NCBI GenBank assembly: GCA_964030785.1
Contig: OZ034968.1
Span: forward strand, 52,905,230 to 52,969,229
Length of the DNA stretch: 64,000 nt
Origin: Siderastrea siderea
Taxonomy: Eukaryota; Cnidaria; Anthozoa; Scleractinia; Rhizangiidae
Direction of reading: 5' to 3'
Numbering within the stretch: position 1 is the first letter of the stretch; each line of letters begins with the position of its first letter. Positions 34,810-47,146 of this stretch are shown here, piece by piece. Under the pieces are notes generated by a model. That model did no database searches, was not told where the DNA came from, and saw nothing but the letters and a program-made list of their open reading frames with translations. The position numbers were made by a program, and so were the translations under genes.

Positions 34810-35100
34810 ATCGATTCACAAGTGGATTCCGGATTCCATATCAATGTGAATTCTGGATTCCAGTCCACTCGATTTCGGATTCCAGTAGCAAACATTTCTT
34901 GGTTTCGGATTCCGAATTCTGTTACATGGGGCGAGCTGCCCTATGTAACAGAATCCACAGAGGTATTGGATTCCGGATTCCACCCCCTGGATTCCGAATT
35001 CCAATCCTCTGGATCCCAGTTTCCAACCTCCTGGATTATGGATTCCAATCATTTGCATTCCAGATTCCTTCCACGTGGATCCAAAATTCCAACATTCATG
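34810..35100. repeat. Degenerate GGATTCC repeat cluster with a perfect-loop hairpin
   Basis: About a dozen GGATTCC/GAATTCC words recur every 10-25 bp, giving open frames on several strands that I regard as artefacts of the repeat. Inside is a hairpin at 34916-34954: two 17-bp arms (ATTCTGTTACATGGGGC and its complement with one G-T wobble) around the 5-nt loop GAGCT. Confidence 0.7.
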
Positions 35101-35264
35101 TTTCTATTCATGTTTGTAGCTTCTTGACTTCCTATTTATCTGCTTTTCTGTAATAAGTTAAGAAAAGAAAACACATACCTCTGTTCTTTACAGAAGTCTG
35201 CGGAGCACAAGCATCTTGCTTTAAAATTTTTATCGTGTTTAAATAAAGGATGTGATGATGATGA

Positions 35265-35710
35265 GCATAACCCTGGTAGAACTCCTATAAGGATCCTGTA
35301 AGATCCTACCCAGGGGCAGGATTCACAAAGCTATCCTAAGTCAAGTTGACTCCTAAGTATTGTCTCTTAACAATAGGCTTTTATTTTTCGACAATACATA
35401 GGCGCATGTGATCTTAGGAGGGCTCGTGAATCCAGCCCCAGGATCCTACATAACAGTAATCCTAATCATTTTTGATGGGATCCTACAGAGGATCCTTTGA
35501 AATCTTTTTAGGACCCTGCACAAGGATACTTGATGATCTTTGTACGGACCTTTAGAATCGTTGAGGACTCAGTGAAGGATCGTTTCAGGATCCTGAAAGA
35601 CTGACGTTGCATGAAACCTTGAGGATCGTTACAAGAACGTCAAGGATCTTTGAAAGATTAGGAGAAAGATCATTGAAGGTCTTCAAAGATCGTTCCAACA
35701 TTTTCTCCAG
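35265..35710. repeat. Degenerate GATC/GGATCCT repeat cluster interrupted by a MITE
   Basis: The words AGGATCCT and AGATC recur irregularly for about 430 bp. They are interrupted at 35311-35441 by an element with inverted ends (GGGGCAGGATTCAC against GTGAATCCAGCCCC), about 127-131 bp, without coding capacity. The remaining sequence up to 36043 shows nothing I can name. Confidence 0.65.
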
Positions 35711-36043
35711 GGTAAGACAAGTCCCCGTAGACGTTTTCTCTCCGACTTATTAGTAATTCTCATATAATCAACAAATATCAAACGACAAATGTTCGCCACT
35801 AATATAATGTTACAACAAAATCTTGTTTGGAGGCCTTCGTGCAGGACAACCCCATTAGTTCATTAGTTTTCCTCAGATCAAAATAATGCTCCACGAGGCA
35901 GGAGCCCATGTTGACGGTCCTTATCTCCTGATTGGTTCGTTTAGACCAACGAAACCAATGGTTTGGCAAAAAAGCTTTTTGTTAAAAATAGTTTAATTTT
36001 CATAATTACAGCCAGTTGGTAGCGCAAGCCTACGAAGAATGCA

Positions 36044-37975
36044 ATTGGGACGATATTTTGTCACTCAAGCAATGGCAATTAGATAAACGAAAGTGTTTGG
36101 AGCAGGAATTTCTTTTTTTCACTTTTTAAAAGTCTATCATTGAAGAAGATTCAACAAAACAACGAAAGTTAATATTATTAATATTATTCATGTTGTAATA
36201 TTGTGCACCTACAAGACAAAAATCAATAGTACAATAGTTAAATGTGTTCTGTTAGAAGTCACACCGCGTTAAATGAACGTGATCATCCAGTGGCTCTAGC
36301 GCTCTCTCTGATATCATAACAATGAAGAACAATAAAATTTTGAGAAATTTCAGTATTGCACTCAATGCACAGTCTCGCAGCTTGACAGGTTTTCTTGCTT
36401 AGAGCGATTTTTCCCTCAGCGTTTCTAAGTAAAAATGCAGCACGTGGTGGAATGCGTCAGTAAAAAGCTGTTTTCCGAGCAGAACTTACCTTAAATTGAA
36501 AAAACTCTTATCGATGTCATGGATAGCAGACGAGCATTAAAGCGAGAGGATATTTTTCTTGATCTATCTTCTTGCAGAGCCTGCGGAGGAACACCCGTGA
36601 GAACTAAACCAACAAAGATTCCGAAGCCAGTTCGTCGGTCCATTTGCCAGTATTTTGGAATTACTGAGAGGTAAAGACTTCAATCCGTTTATATGAATGA
36701 AAAGATAATTTAACTTCTGTCAAGTTGAGATTGGGAACCTTTTATTCTTTACACGTTTTCATTTGGCATGAGCCCAGGGCGAAAATACGGCCATTTTTTA
36801 TTGAATTTATTACTATTTTTTCGGACTTAGCAGTCTCTTTTTTCGCTATATTTGCGTTGTTAGTTTCTACGTTTCACTACTTTAAGGTAAAAGGGTTACA
36901 GAGAAACGTGTCATTTATTGGTCAAAGCCATGTTAGTAAAATATACTCTGGTGTCTTTTTATAGAAACCCACAGTGTTTGCCCTTGCCATCTCTGACAGT
37001 GGAACAGGCGCCACTCGTTTCGGATGTATCCGATATTCCTCGCCGGGTGTCTGTGATATATATCAGTATTTATTTGCGTTCATAAGGCAGAGGCACACAG
37101 GAAAAACTTTAAGCAAAATAAGTAAAGGTCGTTTCTTCGTTTCTCGGTGTTTTCTTAAGGAGATTTTTGTGTACGCTAACAGAGGTTGAGCTGCTCTGAT
37201 TTTGGCCGAAAACCGGCACTAATCACATCGTGTATCGCGAATTTCTGAACTCCCAGTGTCGGCTTTTTTAAACCTAATTTCGCACTCCAAACGACATATT
37301 AGTCCACCCAAAAGCGAAAATAAAATAAACTAATTTTTACAAAAATATGAGGGTGATATTTCGCCAAAGAGAAGTCTTCTTTCTCATCAGAATTAAATCC
37401 GGATATCTCGGGCAATTTTGGCTTTCTGAACAGACATATTCCAACAAAACTGAACTACACGTTAGGCGCCTCTGAGAAAGTCAAGTTAGTGTATGGTCGG
37501 TTGGTCGTTATTTTATAGTTATTGTTTTTATCCTTATGATTTTCTATGGTGAAAGTCTACAACTTCTTTTGCTCGCTTTTCGCCTAGAACACGTTTAAAT
37601 GTAGAACAGACATGTATCTTCAATAATCCGCTGTATCATCGGAAGATTGACGCTTATTTTGAAGAAAATGAACGCTGAATTTTAATTCGGCTCGTTTCCC
37701 ATACTTTAAAAAGCGAAAGATGCTCATTCTTTAAAGGTAAAAGTCTACAACTTGTCCTGGATCAATTTTCTCAATTTTCGGATAAAAGTGTAGTTTTAGC
37801 TTTCACTTCACACGAATCGGCTGTATCATATTAGATAAGATCCCTCCAAGTCCTGAAAAATGACCATTATGGTTGCTCAGCTTCACCCGATTTGAGCCTT
37901 TTCCTCTAACTGAGGCGCTTAAATGTACTGAACACTCACGCTCGAATAGCCCGCCATTCTGCGCGGTGTTTGTTC
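36044..37975 (+). repeat. Tandem array unit 1 (diverged, oldest)
   Basis: It starts at GGGACGATATTTTGTCACTC and ends near GCGCGGTGTTTGTTC. It aligns with units 2 and 3 but differs by several percent, lacks the ~395-bp leader that begins those units, and lacks their LTR-like insertion. It carries the only intact exon pair (36519-36670 and from 36965). Confidence 0.85.
36519..37070 (+). CDS. Two-exon gene fragment, unrecognised
   Basis: Exon 1 runs from ATG at 36519 to 36670 (donor GAGAG/GTAAAG) and encodes about 50 residues with a C-x2-C pair (SSCRACGG) and a basic stretch (TKPTKIPKPVRR), ending QYFGITE. Exon 2 begins at 36965 after acceptor TTTTATAG and joins in phase to give RNPQCLPLPSLTVEQAP. 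It reads on through SDVSDIPRRVSV until a stop near 37091 or an unidentified donor near 37060. In-phase splicing argues for a real gene. The TTCTTGCAG inside exon 1 (about 36573-36581) could instead be a splice acceptor, making this an internal exon. No family recognised; the cysteine pair hints at zinc binding. Confidence 0.45.
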
Positions 37976-39107
37976 TGTAAGAAAGGCTGTTTTCAGTTAG
38001 TTAGGTGAAAAGATAAATTTTATGTTTTCTTGGGAACATCAATATCTAACTCGTTCTCTGTAAAGAACAATATCTCTTTTCCCACTCAAACATAAAATTC
38101 ATATGTTCTCGCCTCTCATGTCAGTAATACTGGGTACGGAGTGGGAAGCTTTCAAATGACACATTTCTCTCTTTGTTTGGTCTATTGGGACGTTTTAAAA
38201 TGCTTTTCTAAACATGGCAAAACAAAACTCGAAGACTTACACCACTAAAACACTTTTGATAGGGTAACTTCTACCTCGATACTAGCGTTTGATTATATTT
38301 ACTGAACCAGAATGTCTACACACCCTATGTTGCGATGGAACTCACGAATAACACAAGCTTGAAAAATTGTATTGGTGACGATATTTTGTCACTCAAGCAA
38401 TGGTTATTAGATACACAAATGTGTTTGGAGCGGGAATTTCTTTTTTTCACTTTAATGTAAAACTCTATCATTGAAGAAGATTCAACAAACAACAAAAGTT
38501 AATGTTATTAATATTATTCATGTTGTAATATTGTGCACTTACAACTCACTAACAAACGAATGTATTTGGAGCAGGACTTTTTCACTTTAATGGGAATGTC
38601 TATCACTGAAGAAGATTCAACAATATTATTATTATGATTATTATGATTATTATGATTATTATTATTTTATTATTATTCATGTTGTAATATTGTGCACTAT
38701 ACAAGGCAAAAACCCATAGAAGGGCAAATCAACAGTATACAATAATCAACTTCACTTTTTATTCTTTGAGGGAAAATTGTTCCTGTTCTGACTATGATTT
38801 AGATGACCAAAGTTAAATGCATTCTGTTAGAAGTCACACCACATGTGTCACCCTTGTAGCGTTGTACGTGATCATTCGGTGGCTCTAGCGCTCTTTCTAA
38901 TATCATAACAATGAAGAACAATACAATTTTGAAAAATTTCAGTATTGCACTCAATACACAGTCTCACAGCTTGACAGGTTTTCGTGCTTAGAGCGATTTT
39001 TCCCTCAGCGTTTCTAAGTAAAAATGCAGTACGTGGTGGAATGCGTCAGTTGAAAGCTGTTTTCCGAGCATAACTTACCCTAAATTGAAAAGCCTCTTAT
39101 TGATGTC

Positions 39108-39600
39108 GTGGATAGCAGACGAGCGTTAAAGCGAGAGGATATTTTTCTTGATCTATCTTCTTGCAGAGCTTGCGGAGGAACACGCGTTAGAACTTAACCA
39201 ACCAAGATCCTGAAGACGGTTCGTCGGTCCATTTCCCATTACTTTGGAATTACTGAGAGGTAAAACTTAACTTTATATGAATGAAAAGATAATTTAACTT
39301 TTGTCAAGTTGAGATCATAAACCTTTTATTCTTTACACGTTTTCATTTGGCAAAAGCCCCGGGCGAACATATGGCTATTTTTTCGTCTTCGCGTTGTAAC
39401 TTTCTAAGTTTCACTACTTTAAGGCAGAAGCGGTCCAGAGAAACGTATCATTTATTGGTCAAACCCATGTTAGTAAAATATACTCTGGTGACGTTTTATT
39501 TGCCATCTCTGACAGTGGAACAGGCGCCGGTTGTTTCTGATGTATCCGATATTCCTCGCCGGGTGTCTGTGATAGATATCGGTATTTATTTTCGTTCATA
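39108..39600 (+). pseudogene. Decayed copy of the unit 1 two-exon fragment (unit 2)
   Basis: The counterpart of the ATG is GTG, and an in-frame TAA interrupts exon 1. The exon 1 donor (GAGAG/GTAAAA) survives. Exon 2 sequence from PSLTVEQAP onward is present (to a stop at 39601), but its acceptor and the preceding codons are lost. The same lesions occur in unit 3. Confidence 0.6.
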
Positions 39601-40146
39601 AAGCAGAGGCACACAAAAGAAACTTTAAGCAAAATAAGTAAAGGTCGTTTCTTCATTTCCCGGTGTTTTCTTAAAGGGATATTTGTGTACGCTAACAGAG
39701 GTTGAGCTGCTCTGATTTTGGCCGAAAACCGGCACTAACTCACATCGCGTATCGCGAATTTCTGAACTCCCAGTGTCGGTTTTTCGAAACCTAATTTCGC
39801 ACTCCAAACGACATATTAGTCCATCCGAAAGCAAAAATAAAATAAACTAATTTTTACAAAAGTATGAGGTGATATTTCGCCAAAGAGAAGTCTTCTTTAC
39901 CATCAGAATTAAATCCGAATATCTCGGGCAATTTTGGCTTTCTGAACCGAAACTGAACTGTACGTTAGGCGCCTCTGAGAAAGTCAAGTTACCGTACGGT
40001 CGTTTGGTCATCATTTTATAGTTACTGTTTATTAACCTTACAATTTTCTGTCCCCAAAGTCTACAACTTTTTTTTTTCCTCGGATTTCGCTAAAACACGG
40101 TTAAATGTAGAGTAGACATGTATCTTCAATAATCTGCTGTATCATC

Positions 40147-40450
40147 GGATGACCCGTTTGGGCTTGCACGTGCTCAAAGGGATTAAGTGCGCAACGGAAC
40201 CTTCTACTAGTATCAGATTGTCGCTCGTCATATTTCACTTTTCGTTAGTCGTTTGTTAGTGACGCGTGCTACTGGATTGCTTTCTTACCCACCCACCCTG
40301 GGTTGTTCTGCACGAGGGTGGCAGAGAGGTTTATTATTCTCATCGTTTATCGTTTTGACTGTCAGTGTTACTTTACAATAAACTTCTCTCTGCGCCAAAA
40401 CACAAACTGCGTGTGTTGTCTGTCTATGGGGGGCCTGTTGGGGAATTAGA
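40147..40450 (+). mobile_element. LTR-like insertion in unit 2 (tentative)
   Basis: This stretch starts TGACCCGTTTGGGC and is absent from unit 1, where unrelated sequence occupies the site. It contains AATAAA (about 40378) and ends near GTCTGTCTATGGGG. The layout suggests a solo LTR, but I find no clear target duplication. An equal copy lies at about 42862-43160. Confidence 0.4.
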
Positions 40451-40693
40451 TTGGGCAAAAGTCTGCAACTTGCCCTGGATCAATTTTCTCAATTTTCGAA
40501 TAAAAGTGTAGTTTGAGCTTTCACTTCACACGAATCGGCTGTATCATATTAGATAAGATCCCTCCAAGTCCTGAAAAATGACCATTACTGTTGCTCAGCT
40601 TCACCCGATTTAAGCCTTTTCCCTCTAACTGAGGCGCTTAAATTTATTGAACGCTCACGCTCGAATAGCCCGCCATTCTGCGCGGTGTTTGTT

Positions 40694-43404
40694 CTGTAAG
40701 AAAGGCTGTTTTCAGTTAGTTAGGTGAAAAGATAAATTTTATGTTTTCTTGGGAACATCAATATCTAACTCGTTCTCTGTAAAGAACAATATCTCTTTTC
40801 CCACTCAAACATAAAATTCATATGTTCTCGCCTCTCATGTCAGTAATACTGGGTACGGAGTGGGAAGCTTTCAAATGACACATTTCTCTCTTTGTTTGGT
40901 CTATTGGGACGTTTTAAAATGCTTTTCTAAACATGGCAAAACAAAACTCGAAGACTTACACCACTAAAACACTTTTGATAGGGTAACTTCTACCTCGATA
41001 CTAGCGTTTGATTATATTTACTGAACCAGAATGTCTACACACCCTATGTTGCGATGGAACTCACGAATAACACAAGCTTGAAAAATTGTATTGGTGACGA
41101 TATTTTGTCACTCAAGCAATGGTTATTAGATACACAAATGTGTTTGGAGCGGGAATTTCTTTTTTTCACTTTAATGTAAAACTCTATCATTGAAGAAGAT
41201 TCAACAAACAACAAAAGTTAATGTTATTAATATTATTCATGTTGTAATATTGTGCACTTACAACTCACTAACAAACGAATGTATTTGGAGCAGGACTTTT
41301 TCACTTTAATGGAAATGTCTATCACTGAAGAAGATTCACAATATTATTATTATGATTATTATGATTATTATTATTTTATTATTATTCATGTTGTAATATT
41401 GTGCACTATACAAGGCAAAAACCCATAGAAGGGCAAATCAACAGTATACAATAATCAACTTCACTTTTTATTCTTTGAGGGAAAGTTGTTCCTGTTCCGA
41501 CTATGATTTAGATGACCAAAGTTAAATGCATTCTGTTAGAAGTCACACCACATGTGTCACCCTTGTAGCGTTGTACGTGATCATTCGGTGGCTCTAGCGC
41601 TCTTTCTAATATCATAACAATGAAGAACAATACAATTTTGAAAAATTTCAGTATTGCACTCAATACACAGTCTCACAGCTTGACAGGTTTTCGTGCTTAG
41701 AGCGATTTTTCCCTCAGCGTTTCTAAGTAAAAATGCAGTACGTGGTGGAATGCGTCAGTTGAAAGCTGTTTTCCGAGCATAACTTACCCTAAATTGAAAA
41801 GCCTCTTATTGATGTCGTGGATAGCAGACGAGCGTTAAAGCGAGAGGATATTTTTCTTGATCTATCTTCTTGCAGAGCTTGCGGAGGAACACGCGTTAGA
41901 ACTTAACCAACCAAGATCCTGAAGACGGTTCGTCGGTCCATTTCCCATTACTTTGGAATTACTGAGAGGTAAAAACTTAACTTTATATGAATGAAAAGAT
42001 AATTTAACTTTTGTCAAGTTGAGATCATAAACCTTTTATTCTTTACACGTTTTCATTTGGCAAAAGCCCCGGGCGAACATATGGCTCAGTTTTTTCGTCT
42101 TCGCGTTGTAACTTTCTAAGTTTCACTACTTTAAGGCAGAAGTGGTCCAGAGAAACGTATCATTTATTGGCCAAACCCATGTTAGTAAAATATACTCTGG
42201 TGACTTTTTATTTGCCATCTCTGACAGTGGAACAGGCGCCGGTTGTTTCTGATGTATCCGATATTCCTCGCCGGGTGTCTGTGATAGATATCGGTATTTA
42301 TTTTCGTTCATAAAGCAGAGGCACACAAAAGAAACTTTAAGCAAAATAAGTAAAGGTCGTTTCTTCATTTCCCGGTGTTTTCTTAAAGGGATATTTGTGT
42401 ACGCTAACAGAGGTTGAGCTGCTCTGATTTTGGCCGAAAACCGGCACTAACTCACATCGCGTATCGCGAATTTCTGAACTCCCAGTGTCGGTTTTTCGAA
42501 ACCTAATTTCGCACTCCAAACGACATATTAGTCCATCCGAAAGCAAAAATAAAATAAACTAATTTTTACAAAAGTATGAGGTGATATTTCGCCAAAGAGA
42601 AGTCTTCTTTACCATCAGAATTAAATCCGAATATCTCGGGCAATTTTGGCTTTCTGAACCAAACTGAACTGTACGTTAGGCGCCTCTGAGAAAGTCAAGT
42701 TACCGTACGGTCGTTTGGTCATCATTTTATAGTTACTGTTTATTAACCTTACAATTTTCTGTCCCCAAAGTCTACAACTTTTTTTTTTCCTCGGATTTCG
42801 CTAAAACACGTTTAAATGTAGAGTAGACATGTATCTTCAATAATCTGCTGTATCATCGGATGACCCGTTTGGGCTTGCACGTGCTCAAAGGGATTAAGTG
42901 CACAACGGAACCTTCTACTAGTATCAGATTGTCGCTCGTCATATTTCACTTTTCGTTAGTCGTTTGTTAGTGACGCGTGCTACTGGATTGCTTTCTTACC
43001 CACCCACCCTGGGTTGTTCTGCACGAGGGTGGCAGAGAGGTTTATTATTCTCATCGTTTATCGTTTTGACTGTCAGTGTTACTTTACAATAAACTTCTCT
43101 CTGTGCCAAAACACAAATTGCGTGTGTTGTCTGTCTATTGGGGGCCTGTTGGGGAATTAGATTGGGCAAAAGTCTGCAACTTGCCCTGGATCAATTTTCT
43201 CAATTTTCGAATAAAAGTGTAGTTTGAGCTTTCACTTCACACGAATCGGCTGTATCATATTAGATAAGATCCCTCTAAGAACTGAAAAATGACCATTACT
43301 GTTGCTCAGCTTCACCCGATTTAAGCCTTTTCCCTCTAACTGAGGCGCTTAAATTTATTGAACGCTCACGCTCGAATAGTCCGCCATTCTGCGCGGTGTT
43401 TGTT
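40694..43404 (+). repeat. Tandem array unit 3 (~2.71 kb)
   Basis: Repeats unit 2 base for base over most of its length, offset by about 2712-2719 bp. It breaks off at GTGTTTGTT/TTTCGGGG near 43404. It carries the same pseudogene lesions (GTG at 41817, in-frame TAA, lost exon 2 acceptor near 42208) and the same LTR-like insertion. Confidence 0.9.
41817..42312 (+). pseudogene. Decayed copy of the unit 1 two-exon fragment (unit 3)
   Basis: Same shared lesions as the unit 2 copy, so they arose before units 2 and 3 separated. Confidence 0.6.
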
Positions 43405-43789
43405 TTTCGGGGATGACAACTTTTAAATTTAAAAATTTAACTTAAAGCACAAACCCTAAAGGTATTGTTTACAATTTGATGACTTGTTTTGCTTTGATAT
43501 AATATAAAAAGACTGTAAAGTTACACCTGGAGATCCCGGTTCAAGTACCGCTATGTTGTTTCACGACCGACACGGGTTTAACTCCTTGGCAATACTTGGA
43601 AATAGCTAACTGGTCTGCCTCCTGCCAGCTGGGACTTTTAACTTGTTATGTTCAGTTTGAAATATTTGTTTTAAGGTTTAAATGCTCGGCCCCACTAGCA
43701 CCTTGCTATAATTACTTACCGAGGGTAAATAAAGGACATTTTTGTTTTGAAAACGTCTTTGGCTTTCTTTGTTTCTCTACACAGAATCC

Positions 43790-46700
43790 ATGATGGCTAT
43801 CAAGGAAACAGTGTTTTTGCTTCTTCTTATCATGCTGCCCGTGGCGACGAAGGCAAAGAAGGCCATTAAGCCCCGAGGTACGTAAACACTAATCTAATTA
43901 ATATCTATATCCGCAGAAATATATCTGACATTTACTTAAAACACACCCAAAGATGGCCTAAGTCAAGAAAATCAAGTGAAAGCAAGAAACCTGTGGGAGC
44001 CAGTTCTTTGGCGGGGAGGGTGTGAACGGGTTTTTCAAAGGGTGGCCAGCAAACAGGTTTTTCAATGAGTAAACTGTGAACATTTCCTTGTTCTAACAAT
44101 ATTCATGTATTACCATCAAGGGGAATAACTCTCACCAAAGCAGCTACAAGTTGAAGTTAAATTCATTGTTTCTCAGTTGTAATAGAATATACGTGATGAG
44201 CAATCAAAGTAGCAATTTTCGTGATATTTTCCATAGCGTGGGCAGCCAACTTTTTCGATGCAGCCAGTGACAGCTGCACGGACAGATGCAACAAGTGTAA
44301 GTATACAATCAAATACCGTTGGGTAATAGCAAAATAACTGAGTTGAACCAACAACAGATTTAACACTTACGCAAGAGAACTTATTAAGTGGAAGATCTTA
44401 GGTCTTCTTATATGATTGTGGTGAAAACCTACAGTTTTTTTTGGCGAAATGACACCTCCGTGTGTCGTTACATCGGAAAATTAATTCCTTTCATTTTTAG
44501 TGGATACCTGTATGTCAGCTAGAGTGGTAAATAGGGTCAGTCAGTTAGCATTTTCGGAAACCAACGGCAGCTAGTAAATTAGGGAAATAAGACCTCGTTT
44601 CCTAATTTTTTTTATCAGTGGCTTAAAACTTCAGCTCACGAATCCAAATTTTCTCGTTTGGTGCTCCTGTTTACAACAACGCTTATCTGCATCCAACGAA
44701 AAAGTCATGGAAATGCCATTTTCCAAGGAAATGTCATTTTCTGCTCTCTCGCATTTTTTCATGACTTTTAAAAAGGGTATTTGCATAGGTTGATCTTCTT
44801 GGATTTCTTTAGTTGAAGTTTAAGCCGCAACCGATGATTAAAATTCACCCTCATTGAGATTCTGTTGGTGAAAGGTCGTTTAACACAAATCAGTAAGGAT
44901 AAACGAAAGGGTAAATTTAATCCGAGTATGAAAGGAAACGTCACGATCATCAGATTAGTGAGTTCATCAAACACTCTAGATCCGCCGAGAAAAATGACTT
45001 TATACTTGACCTGGCCATGGTAGGCACTAAAAATTGGGGGAAAAGTTTACCAAAACAATCAAAATGGAGGATTTTTAGAAACTGTGCGATATTTTGTATA
45101 CTTTTTGCATCGTGATTTCTGCCAAAATTTTGCTTTCCTTTTTAGTACTCAGATCTAGCTGCTTTCTCTTTTAGTTTAAGGTGTAATTTGGCGGCCCTTT
45201 AAACTACTTAAACAACAAAAATATTTACCCTTTCGGATACTGGAGGCACAAAGGGCACCCCCTTCGGGCTGACCGTCCTCACGAGAGCACTTTGGATTGA
45301 ACAACGGACTGTTTTGGTGCTCAGTTGTTGACTTTAAATTCTAATGTCTTATTCTATTAAATTTCCGACAAATCCCCCTACTTTTCACACAACCTCAAAA
45401 ATCACCAAGACATTTACAAACCTTTACATAACATCAAACTGCAACCTATAAAAGTTTTTTTTTCAAAGGTAGAAATGCTGACGAGATAATTCCAGAAGCT
45501 GCTATAAAAAGGGAAACATAACATGTTACCAGAATGCTCCCTTAAATCACGAGTACAGTATACATAACTTTTATTTTTCTATACAATGTTTGCTTACAAC
45601 CATAAAAAACCATAAAATGTTGGAAATTCACTTGATGAGAATCCTGTCTTGCTTCACTTGACTCTCTAGAAGGTCGGTTGAAATCCACGGGACTAACCGG
45701 CTGGCGGCCAGAGGTTTCTGTCGCGTTCCTTGGCCGAGCAATCGGCGGCTGAAGACTGACATTTCTGGCCAATCAAAGAGCGGCGTATTAAAGCCATTGT
45801 CCGTTACAATTTTCCGTTGGAATGGACCTTGACCTTTTAATCTAATTAATCTAAACGTTAATCACAGTCTCACAATGTGACTATTATACCGGCATGCGTA
45901 GAAAGACCACAACAAGCTCTCACAAAATCTAACTTTTCCTCACAGCGTAGGCGATAGTAATTCTCCCCGGTTGAGCTTCTTGTTGCGGAATGAGGGGTGA
46001 GAAGTAAACTCGTTGACCATTGCAGTCCTTTTCCGCTGATTGTACTTGCGAAACCAAATGGAACAAAACGAAACGTATCATTTCGTTCCATTTCGTTTCG
46101 CAAAGTACAGTAAGCCGTCCTTTTCCAGTGGTAGACCTAAGGGTAGATGCAGCCAAAATGCCTTTTGGGCAGTGCATTGTAAACATTTCTTCAGGAAAAT
46201 AGGGCGCGATGAAGCTTTAACTACCTTCCATCCTTAAAAGCCCGACGACGAAGCTGTGCAGAGGCTAGCCCGGTTTTGAAGTTACTACAGTAACAAAATC
46301 TTTATTAGCAACCATCAATGGATTTGTTTTGGCGGTAAAACTAGTTGACCTTCCGTTGAATAAAATCCGTGATGTTCTCGCTTCGACCGATGAAACCAAG
46401 TCACTCAACACTTTAACGAAGCGATTTGTTAAAAAGCGTTTTATCCTGATGATTCTATTTCAAGCTCGGTAATATGATGAAGGGAATACAGCGACAACGA
46501 TAAACAGTCGATCGGGTTAATCGCTCAAGCAAACCTGACAAAATCACCAGCTCGTAAGCACAAGCGTTGTAAACAAGCTCTTACTATTTTTTGTCGCCCA
46601 ATCGCAGCGATTCCTTGGGAGGTCATCGGAAGCCAATTAGCGTTCTCGTTCATATTCTGGACGGGACGTGTATAAGCAGACTTGTCATTGGCCGATTCGT

Positions 46701-47146
46701 TTTTTATATTTAGCTTTTTTTATATATGTTCTTCAGGTTGTCCAGCTGGCTGGGTGCGTCATGGAAGTTCATGTTATTACATCGAAGATTCTAAAACTTT
46801 CTCAATGAGCGTTGCTCAGCAAAAATGCCGGAATTTTGGAGCAGATCTTGCCATAATCAGATCAGCTGAAGAAAATGACTTCATTTTGCGCCTGGTCACG
46901 GAGAAGCTGAATAATGCTTATGGTGTGTGGCTTGGTCTCCAGCGAAAGGCTGATTCGAAGTTGTACTGGATTGATGGCACTCCACTAGAGGGTCATTATC
47001 AGAACTGGGACATACGGGAACCAAATAACAGTGGAGGCTCAGAGAATTGTGTAAATATGTATAGAGGGGGCTCCCCTGGGAAGTGGAATGACGCCCCCTG
47101 CTTCTGGGCATTGACCCCTTCTGTTCTTTGCCAGAAGTCCATTTGA
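43790..47146 (+). CDS. Secreted C-type lectin, single CTLD (intact; 3 exons)
   Basis: Exons 43790-43877, 44237-44296 and 46737-47146, with consistent phases and GT/AG ends, predict about 185 residues. Residues 1-22 are a signal peptide (basic start, then FLLLLIMLPVA). A short linker with CTDRCNK follows, then one C-type lectin domain from about residue 51. The domain has six cysteines of the long form, the VWLGL core, EPN (mannose-type calcium/sugar motif) in IREPNNS, and WND in GKWNDAPC, ending at CQKSI. Presence of both EPN and WND suggests calcium-dependent mannose-type binding. A polyadenylation signal is at about 47347. The first ATG of ATGATG is chosen; the right-arm copy keeps only the second. 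The locus lies in the same orientation as the broken left copy. Secreted mannose-binding lectins of corals such as millectin have this layout, but identity with any one is not claimed. Confidence 0.9.
46034..46110. repeat. Imperfect hairpin in lectin intron 2 of the third copy
   Basis: TGTACTTGCGAAACCAAATG is followed, about 30 bp on, by its approximate complement CATTTCGTTTCGCAAAGTAC. It lies in sequence (about 46034-46690) that the left-arm intron does not share, so it was inserted here or lost there. Confidence 0.55.

Larger units (their letters stand above)
37976..40693 (+). repeat. Tandem array unit 2 (~2.72 kb)
   Basis: Nearly identical to unit 3, with long stretches showing no difference by eye, so the last duplication is recent. 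It holds decayed versions of the unit 1 exons: the start is GTG at 39108, exon 1 contains a TAA (ACTTAACCAACC), and the acceptor and first bases of exon 2 are deleted near 39494. A ~300-bp LTR-like insertion lies at about 40147-40450. Confidence 0.9.

Noticed and set aside
40147..40450. Definite solo LTR
   Set aside because: The polyadenylation-like signal and TG start fit, but no target duplication or clear CA end was found, so it is listed only as tentative.
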